Below the pieces are notes generated by a model that worked only from the letters and a program-made list of their open reading frames with translations, did no database searches and was not told the origin of the DNA. Shown in pieces: positions 24,375 through 29,436 of a stretch of 29,436 nt of DNA. Position 1 is the first letter of the stretch, and every line of letters starts with the position of its first letter. The DNA lies in the NCBI GenBank assembly GCA_023391185.1, contig JAEWBI010000065.1:1-29436 (forward strand), read 5' to 3'. The position numbers and the translations under genes were made by a program. The stretch comes from Bacillota bacterium (GTDB lineage: Bacteria > Bacillota_I > Bacilli_A > RF39 > UBA660).

Positions 24375-25346
24375 ATGGAAAAATTAGATATAATTATACT
24401 TAAAGCTCTTATTAGAAGTAATCATATATATGAGCATATGGATATTTTTGATGTTAATAATAAATTTGCCAGTATTTACCCATTTACCACAGAAAATATA
24501 AAAGGTTATTTAGATTGTTTTGATGTAGAAAATAAAGATGTACTTACAGTAGGTGCTTCTGGTGATCAAACATTAAATTTATTATTTAGGGATGTTAAGA
24601 GCGTTGATTATTTTGATATGAATCCTTTTACAGAATTATATTTTAATTTAAAATGTGCTGCTATAAAAATTCTAAGTTTAGATGAGTTTCTTGAATTCTT
24701 CTGTTTTGATGCTTTCCCAAGTACTTTTAAGAAGAATAAGAATGCTTTTAATATAAATGTATACTATAAAATATCGCCTTATTTAGATGATAATACACGT
24801 AAATTTTGGGATAGTCTGTATTTAAAACAAAGTGGTTTTGAAATAAGAAAATCTATGCTTTTTTCTAATGATGAAGAACCATTTAGAGTTTTGCCTAAAG
24901 TTAATGATTATTTAAATGAAGATGCATTTAATAGAATAAAAGTTGAACTAGATAAAAAAGCAAAGCCTAAATTTTTTGAAACAAATGTAACTAAATTATC
25001 AAGTAAGTTAATTAAAAAATATGATTATATATTACTTTCTAATATTGCACAGTATTTAGATTACATTTATGATAAAGATGAATTAGTTAGCTTTAAAAGA
25101 TTAATAAAAAGTTTAAGTAATGAATTAAATCCTAATGGTAAAATTATGTTAGCTTATCTTTATGACACAAAGATGGATAGCATCTGGAATGAAAACTATG
25201 CTAATATCTATAATTTAAAAAAAGTTATGGAAATATTTGCAGATGAAAATTTAGAATTATTAAATTTTCCAGCAATTACTGATTTAAAATGGCAGTATCA
25301 AACAGATAAAAAAGATGCTGCTTTAGTATATACAAAAAAGAACTAG
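24375..25346 (+). CDS. DUF3419/BtaA-like methyltransferase-fold protein (paralogue 2)
   Basis: 323 residues from ATG 24375, preceded by GGTGG. It shares its layout with the protein at 7469-8416: an N-terminal block ENIKGYLDCFDVENKDVL, the SAM-site-like VGASGDQTLNLLF, VDYFDMNPFTELYFNLKCAA, IKILSLDEFLEFF, and the late YDYILLSNIAQYLDYIY block. These are the SAM-binding and motif IV-like positions of a class I methyltransferase fold. The known DUF3419 activity, aminocarboxypropyl transfer to a lipid (BtaA), is only a possibility here. The stop codon abuts a terminator. The two copies sit on opposite sides of the giant cassettes; no functional link is shown. Confidence 0.6.
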   Translation: MEKLDIIILKALIRSNHIYEHMDIFDVNNKFASIYPFTTENIKGYLDCFDVENKDVLTVGASGDQTLNLLFRDVKSVDYFDMNPFTELYFNLKCAAIKILSLDEFLEFFCFDAFPSTFKKNKNAFNINVYYKISPYLDDNTRKFWDSLYLKQSGFEIRKSMLFSNDEEPFRVLPKVNDYLNEDAFNRIKVELDKKAKPKFFETNVTKLSSKLIKKYDYILLSNIAQYLDYIYDKDELVSFKRLIKSLSNELNPNGKIMLAYLYDTKMDSIWNENYANIYNLKKVMEIFADENLELLNFPAITDLKWQYQTDKKDAALVYTKKN

Positions 25347-25361
25347 TATTAGTTCTTTTTT
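25334..25361 (+). terminator. terminator after the second DUF3419-like gene
   Basis: A perfect 12-bp stem (25334-25345 with 25350-25361, loop GTAT) ends in a T6 run. The TAG stop (25344-25346) lies at the top of the stem. Confidence 0.8.
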
Positions 25362-25404
25362 CTTGTGAATATCTGCGAATATTCTATTATATAATGTAAG
25401 CTAA

Positions 25405-25433
25405 TTGGAAAAATATACAAAAAATGTTATAAT
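25405..25433 (+). promoter_or_regulatory. sigma-A promoter of the M29-like gene
   Basis: TTGGAA (25405-25410), a 17-bp spacer, then TATAAT (25428-25433) with an upstream TG (extended -10). Confidence 0.7.
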
Positions 25434-25466
25434 AAAATAACAATATATATTTTAGGGGGAGTAAGC

Positions 25467-26483
25467 ATGGGAAAAAGAGAAGGTTATATTGAAGTTTTAC
25501 TTAGAAGTGGTTTAAATTTACATAAGAAAGATGCTTTATTTATAAGTATTCAAATTAGTCAAAGTGATTTTGCTAGTGAAATAGAGAAAAAAGCAAGAGA
25601 GTTTGGTTTAGAGGATATTTTTATATTTTATAATGATTCTAAAAATAACAATAATAAGTTGTCAGAGTATATTGAAAAGAATGCTAAATTTTTGTTTTTT
25701 ACTAGTGAAAATACTCAAAGTTTAAATATGGCTATGGTCAGTGATCTTATTAATAATGATATTGGTATTCAGTATACAGTAGCTGTTCTTCCAAATCAAA
25801 ATATTATTTCAGAAGATGAACTATATTATTATTCATCTATAAGCGATAAAGATGCAGTTATAAATTGGAATAAAAAAATAAGTGATAATAATAAAATAGT
25901 ATCACAAATTAAGAATTTTGATTTAAAAATGTTAAAGATTGAAAATTTAAATGATACTAACCTTACTATGCATTTTAGTGGAAAAATTATGGGTAACAGT
26001 GAACAAAATAGAATGAAACTATTTCCAAATTACAAAGTTGAATTAATACCAAATACCGAAAGTGTTAAGGGATTTGTTAAAGCTACTGCTGCTATTGTAG
26101 TTGGAACAGAAATAGTTGAAGAACTATCGTTATATATCGATAATGGAGCGGTTAAGGATTATGATTGTACTTCAGGTAACAAAGCAGTAAAAGAAATACT
26201 TAATCCTTCTTATTTTCCAGTTGTAGAAGCAATTGGATTAATTGATAAGGAAGCGCCAACATATAGGAAATATGATGAATTCAATAATATTGTTCTTGAT
26301 AGAACGAGTAATCCATACATACTAATAAGCTCTTATGATGAGAAGAATGATGATAAAAAAAGATTAGTTGTTCCAATAGGTAGTGTGTCTTTAAAAGTTG
26401 TTGGTTACAATGAAAAAGGCAAATGTATTCCTCTATATGAAGAGGAAGGATTTTCAAAAAAATTAGTTCCAAATAAAAAATAA
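25467..26483 (+). CDS. degenerate M29 (AmpS-like) aminopeptidase homologue, probably inactive
   Basis: 338 residues with ATG 25467 after GGGGG. The N-terminal Rossmann-like part (LLRSGLNLHKKDALFISIQ, then KKAREFGLEDIFIFYND) and the core LKIENLNDTNLTMHFSGKI, FPNYKVELIPNTESVKGFVKAT resemble thermophilic aminopeptidases of family M29. These use a co-catalytic metal pair bound by Glu, Glu, His, His and Asp. Here a Glu (KVELIPN) and another (VVEAIGLID) can be placed. The segments that should supply the histidines read RTSNPYILISSY and RLVVPIGSVSL and have no His or Asp in the right place. The protein is also shorter than the usual ~410 residues. I infer a non-catalytic homologue; the family call rests on motifs. 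Confidence 0.62.
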   Translation: MGKREGYIEVLLRSGLNLHKKDALFISIQISQSDFASEIEKKAREFGLEDIFIFYNDSKNNNNKLSEYIEKNAKFLFFTSENTQSLNMAMVSDLINNDIGIQYTVAVLPNQNIISEDELYYYSSISDKDAVINWNKKISDNNKIVSQIKNFDLKMLKIENLNDTNLTMHFSGKIMGNSEQNRMKLFPNYKVELIPNTESVKGFVKATAAIVVGTEIVEELSLYIDNGAVKDYDCTSGNKAVKEILNPSYFPVVEAIGLIDKEAPTYRKYDEFNNIVLDRTSNPYILISSYDEKNDDKKRLVVPIGSVSLKVVGYNEKGKCIPLYEEEGFSKKLVPNKK

Positions 26484-26502
26484 GTTTGTACTTATTTTTT
26501 TT
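26475..26502 (+). terminator. terminator after the M29-like gene
   Basis: An 11-bp stem (26475-26485 with 26490-26500, loop TTGT) is followed by more T residues. The TAA stop (26481-26483) lies within the stem. Confidence 0.75.
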
Positions 26503-26546
26503 GTACTTTTCTTTTTCTTTTCCTTTTAAATCAAAGATAAATAATG

Positions 26547-26552
26547 TATAAT
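26547..26552 (+). promoter_or_regulatory. -10 box of the suf operon
   Basis: TATAAT directly preceded by ATG (TG-like). Only a weak -35 box (TTTTAA, 26524-26529). Expected start near 26559, just before GGGAG. Confidence 0.5.
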
Positions 26553-26572
26553 AATTACTGGGAGATGATACT

Positions 26573-27340
26573 ATGAATAGTTTAAAAATAGATAAATTAT
26601 GCGTGGAAGTAGATAATAAGCTTATCTTAGATAATTTTTGCCTTGAAATCAAATCTGGTGAAATCCATGCTATAATGGGCCCAAATGGTACAGGGAAGAG
26701 TACTTTATCAAAAGTAATTATGGGTGATCCTAATTATAAAATAGTAAGTGGTAAAATACTATATAATGGTAAGAGTATAAATCATATGCCTACCGATGAA
26801 AGAGCAAGACTTGGCATTTTCCTAGGAATGCAAAATCCTCTTGAAGTAGAAGGAGTTACCAATGCTGATTTTTTAAGAACTGCTTGTGCATTAAAAGCTG
26901 GTGATACCTTTAGTTTAATACCATTTATTAAAGAAATGGATAATACAATAAAAAGATTACATATGGATAAAAGTATGATACATAGGGGAGTTAATCAAGG
27001 CTTCTCAGGCGGAGAAAGAAAGAAAAATGAGATTCTTCAAATGTATATGCTTAAACCAAACATGGTAATGTTAGATGAAATAGATTCTGGTCTTGATGTG
27101 GATAGTCTTAAAGTAGTTGGTGAGAATGTAATGAGTTATTATAATGATAATAAACCAGGTATGCTTGTTATTACTCATTATCAAAGACTACTAGATTATA
27201 TTGTTCCTACACATGTACATATAATGAAAAATGGTAAAATAGTAAAAAGTGGCTCAGCTTCATTAGTTAAACTTATTGAAGAAGTTGGATATGAAAAAAT
27301 AAATGATGAATCTAGTACTTGTATCGTAAATGAAAAATAA
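26573..27340 (+). CDS. sufC: Fe-S cluster assembly ATPase SufC
   Basis: SufC is the ABC-type ATPase of the SufBCD scaffold that builds iron-sulfur clusters; it is soluble, not a transporter. Walker A GPNGTGKST (36-44), the signature FSGGERKKNEILQM (144-157; the KKNE variant is typical of SufC), Walker B MVMLDEIDSGLD (164-175) and the switch histidine H202 in ITHYQRLL are all present. The length of 255 residues is normal. GGGAG precedes ATG 26573. The end overlaps the sufD start by 11 bases, so translation is coupled. Confidence 0.96.
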   Translation: MNSLKIDKLCVEVDNKLILDNFCLEIKSGEIHAIMGPNGTGKSTLSKVIMGDPNYKIVSGKILYNGKSINHMPTDERARLGIFLGMQNPLEVEGVTNADFLRTACALKAGDTFSLIPFIKEMDNTIKRLHMDKSMIHRGVNQGFSGGERKKNEILQMYMLKPNMVMLDEIDSGLDVDSLKVVGENVMSYYNDNKPGMLVITHYQRLLDYIVPTHVHIMKNGKIVKSGSASLVKLIEEVGYEKINDESSTCIVNEK

Positions 27341-28142
27341 GAATTTGAATAGAATAAAAATAGTAGATGACATACTTAGTAATGTTATAATTGATGATAC
27401 TATTGAAGTTAATGAAACTACAAAGAATGAATTATTTGACATTACTAGCATTAATTTAATAATAAAGAAAGATACAAGTCTAGAGATAGATTACAGTACA
27501 AGGAAAGCCACTAAACTAGATGTTAAAATCAAAGTTCTACCAGGTGTTAATTTTAACTTAAGAGAATATCGTTTTGGTAAAAATTTTAAAATTAGATATC
27601 AATATTCACTTATGGAAAATAGTAATACTGAAATATATAAATTTTATGATGTCGCAGGCATCAAAGAAATGAATATAATATATTTATTAGGCGTAAACGC
27701 TAAAATAGACTATAACTTTAAAACAATATCAACAGGTTGTGAAAAATATAATATGACTATATATCATCAAGCATCTAATACAGATAGTGATATTAAAAAC
27801 AATGGAGTTAATATAAATAAAGGCAATCTACAATTTAATGTATCAAGTTTTGTTTCTTCAGGTAATATTGGATGTAATATAAATCAATCAAGTAGAATAA
27901 TTAATCTAACTGATAATAAATGTCAAATAAATCCTAATTTATTTATTGATGAATATGATGTTAGTGCTAATCATTCAGCTTTAATAGGAAAATTTAGTGA
28001 TGACGAAATGTTCTATCTTGAGAGTAGAGGAATAGATGAAAAAACAGCATTAAATCTTCTTATTAATGGTTTTCTAACTAGTAATATGCCTAGTGAAATA
28101 GGTAAAAAAATTACAAAAAATATAGATAAATACTGGAGGTGA
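27330..28142 (+). CDS. sufD: Fe-S cluster assembly protein SufD (short form)
   Basis: This SufB/SufD-family scaffold subunit has 270 residues, well below the usual ~400-430. Homology is clearest in the C-terminal beta-helix core: PNLFIDEYDVSANHSALIGK then MFYLESRGIDEKTALNLLINGF, the family's most conserved block, including the histidine (ANH) used by SufD in cluster assembly. The missing part is mostly N-terminal. The gene starts at ATG 27330 inside the end of sufC, without a clear ribosome-binding site. It ends in TGA, and its last codons carry the GGAGG site of sufS. It lacks the SufB cysteine, so SufD rather than SufB. Confidence 0.85.
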   Translation: MKNKNLNRIKIVDDILSNVIIDDTIEVNETTKNELFDITSINLIIKKDTSLEIDYSTRKATKLDVKIKVLPGVNFNLREYRFGKNFKIRYQYSLMENSNTEIYKFYDVAGIKEMNIIYLLGVNAKIDYNFKTISTGCEKYNMTIYHQASNTDSDIKNNGVNINKGNLQFNVSSFVSSGNIGCNINQSSRIINLTDNKCQINPNLFIDEYDVSANHSALIGKFSDDEMFYLESRGIDEKTALNLLINGFLTSNMPSEIGKKITKNIDKYWR

Positions 28143-28146
28143 TAAT

Positions 28147-29343
28147 ATGAATCGTGAGGATTTCATGATGCTTAATAATGAGAAACTAGTGTATTTAGAT
28201 AATGGTGCAACAACATTAAAACCAACATGTTTAGCCGAAATTACTAGTGATTATTATAACAATTATAGTGCTAATGCTCATCGTGGTGATTATGATATAA
28301 GTTTAAAAGTAGATAACATGTATGAAAAAACAAGAAATTTATTAAAGGACTTACTAAATGCTAAAAGTAGTAAAGAAATAGTTTTTACTAGTGGAGCAAC
28401 AGACTCTTTAAATAAAATAATATTTGGTTATGTTAAAAATATAGTATCTGCAGGAGATGAAGTTTTAATTACCAAAGCTGAACATGCTTCTAATGTTCTT
28501 CCATGGTTTGAACTTATAGATCAAGTAGGAATAAATGTAAATTATATTCCGTTAAATAATGAATATAAAGTTACTCTTGAGAATGTTATTAAATCAATTA
28601 CACCAAAAACAAAAGTTATTTCACTTGCACATATTACTAATGTAGTAGGCGATGCAAGACCAATTAAAGAAATAACTGAGTATGCTCATAAAAACAATAT
28701 TTTAGTTATTGTTGATGGTGCTCAAGGTGTGGCACATAAAAAAATAGATGTAACTGATTTAGATGTTGATTTTCTAGCATTTTCTGCTCATAAAATGTGT
28801 GGGCCTACTGGAGTAGGCGTTATTTATGGTAAAATTGATTTATTAGAAAAAATGAGACCAATCATTGTTGGTGGAGGAATGAATGCTTCCTTTGAAGAAG
28901 ATACAGGAAGAGTATATAGCGATATACCACAACGTTTTGAAGCTGGGACACCTAATATAGCTGGTGTTATTGGTTTTGGTGCTACATTAGAGTATTTAAA
29001 TAAAATTGGACTAAGCAATATTGAAAAATATGAAATGGAATTAAAAAGATATGCCATTAATAAACTTAAACAAAATAAGAATATAATAATTTATAACGAA
29101 CACAGTGAAAGTGGTATTATAACATTTAATTACAAAGATATCTTTTCGCAAGACTTAGCAATATATTTAAATAAGTATAATATATGTGTTAGAGCAGGTA
29201 ATCACTGTGCTAAGATATTAAAAAATGAAATAGGTATAAAAAATACTTGTCGTGCAAGTTTATATTTTTATAATACTAAAGAGGATATAGATAAATTAGT
29301 GGATGCTTTAAACAATCCTAATATTATGGAAGAAATAATATAG
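28147..29343 (+). CDS. sufS: cysteine desulfurase SufS (group II)
   Basis: SufS takes sulfur from cysteine for cluster assembly through a PLP-bound intermediate and an enzyme persulfide. The 398-residue length is normal. Recognised: LDNGATTLKP near the N-terminus, FTSGATDSLN, the AEHASNVLPW block, VDGAQGVAHKK, the PLP lysine K216 in FSAHKMCGPTG, and the persulfide cysteine C354 in VRAGNHCAKIL. Group II enzymes usually read RAGHHC; here Asn replaces the first His. GGAGG lies inside the sufD end, five bases after which ATG 28147 follows. sufS closes the visible unit, followed by a terminator; sufU and sufB are not directly downstream. Confidence 0.95.
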   Translation: MNREDFMMLNNEKLVYLDNGATTLKPTCLAEITSDYYNNYSANAHRGDYDISLKVDNMYEKTRNLLKDLLNAKSSKEIVFTSGATDSLNKIIFGYVKNIVSAGDEVLITKAEHASNVLPWFELIDQVGINVNYIPLNNEYKVTLENVIKSITPKTKVISLAHITNVVGDARPIKEITEYAHKNNILVIVDGAQGVAHKKIDVTDLDVDFLAFSAHKMCGPTGVGVIYGKIDLLEKMRPIIVGGGMNASFEEDTGRVYSDIPQRFEAGTPNIAGVIGFGATLEYLNKIGLSNIEKYEMELKRYAINKLKQNKNIIIYNEHSESGIITFNYKDIFSQDLAIYLNKYNICVRAGNHCAKILKNEIGIKNTCRASLYFYNTKEDIDKLVDALNNPNIMEEII

Positions 29344-29366
29344 ACATAACTTGTGTATGTCTTTTT
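29342..29366 (+). terminator. terminator of the suf operon
   Basis: A 7-bp stem (29342-29348 with 29356-29362, 7-base loop) followed by TTTTTATTTT. It starts inside the sufS TAG stop codon. Confidence 0.65.
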
Positions 29367-29390
29367 ATTTTGTCATAATCAATGCTAAAT

Positions 29391-29436
29391 TTGACAATAA
29401 AGCATAATGTGATAGAATACCTCCAATAGGGGTGTT
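29391..29436 (+). promoter_or_regulatory. promoter and GC-rich dyad at the window edge
   Basis: TTGACA (29391-29396), a 16-bp spacer and TAGAAT (29413-29418). Overlapping and just after the -10 box is the dyad AATACCTC(C)AATAGGGGTGTT, with 6 of 8 arm positions symmetric. The arrangement resembles operators of the CsoR/CstR repressor family (TACC..GGGG type). The downstream gene is outside the window. Confidence 0.45.

Noticed and set aside
10928..28142. Possible Mycoplasma-type code with TGA read as tryptophan
   Set aside because: TGA is the natural stop of the gene at 10300-10950 and of sufD (28140-28142), and tryptophans in the genes read are encoded by TGG.

Overview
The window comes from a low-G+C, monoderm, Firmicutes/Mollicutes-like bacterium. 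The evidence is the AT-rich DNA, strong Shine-Dalgarno sequences (AGGAGG), intrinsic terminators after almost every unit, a short dnaG-rpoD-trmK block, a sufC-sufD-sufS block and a VrrA/YqfQ-like protein. TGA is used as a stop (second gene of the first cassette; sufD), so the code is not the UGA=Trp code of true mycoplasmas. No rRNA, tRNA, CRISPR array, insertion sequence or phage gene was seen.

Layout. 1-164: 3' end of a phosphodiester glycosidase (NAGPA-like) gene. 184-738 (-): DUF6512-like membrane protein. 866-4361: dnaG, rpoD (sigma A) and trmK. 4374-4766 (-): YqfQ/VrrA-like protein. 4825-7456: rpsO with a structured leader, then pnp. 7469-8416 (-): a DUF3419/BtaA-like protein with a consensus promoter. 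8543-9674: a sugar-type nucleotidyltransferase behind a long, possibly structured leader. 9818-22130: the main accessory region, two tandem copies of a three-gene unit. 22121-22486 (-): HIT hydrolase. 22648-23427 (-): a heliorhodopsin. 23567-24274: AlkD-like DNA-repair protein. 24375-25346: second DUF3419-like protein. 25467-26483: M29-aminopeptidase-like protein lacking most metal ligands. 26573-29343: sufC, sufD and sufS, followed by a terminator and a new promoter at the window edge.

The most interesting part is 9.8-22.1 kb. Each copy carries its own promoter, a ~140-residue membrane-anchored protein, a ~210-residue membrane-anchored protein, a giant protein (1534 and 1705 residues) and a terminator. 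The giants begin with a type IV prepilin signal (G/FTLIEL) and continue as a long string of Ig-like/chitobiase-C-like beta modules. The two stalks have nearly the same length and align throughout. The C-terminal tips differ: two ~198-residue-period modules in copy A, three exact 188-residue-period modules in copy B. I read this as a duplicated pseudopilin-anchored surface adhesin system with diversified tips. No prepilin peptidase, assembly ATPase or platform protein is encoded here, so the export machinery must lie elsewhere.

The second notable item is the heliorhodopsin, with the TM7 retinal lysine (K245) and the TM3 glutamate (E112). It is divergent from an alkylation-repair gene. Functions come from motif recognition by eye; no database search was run.
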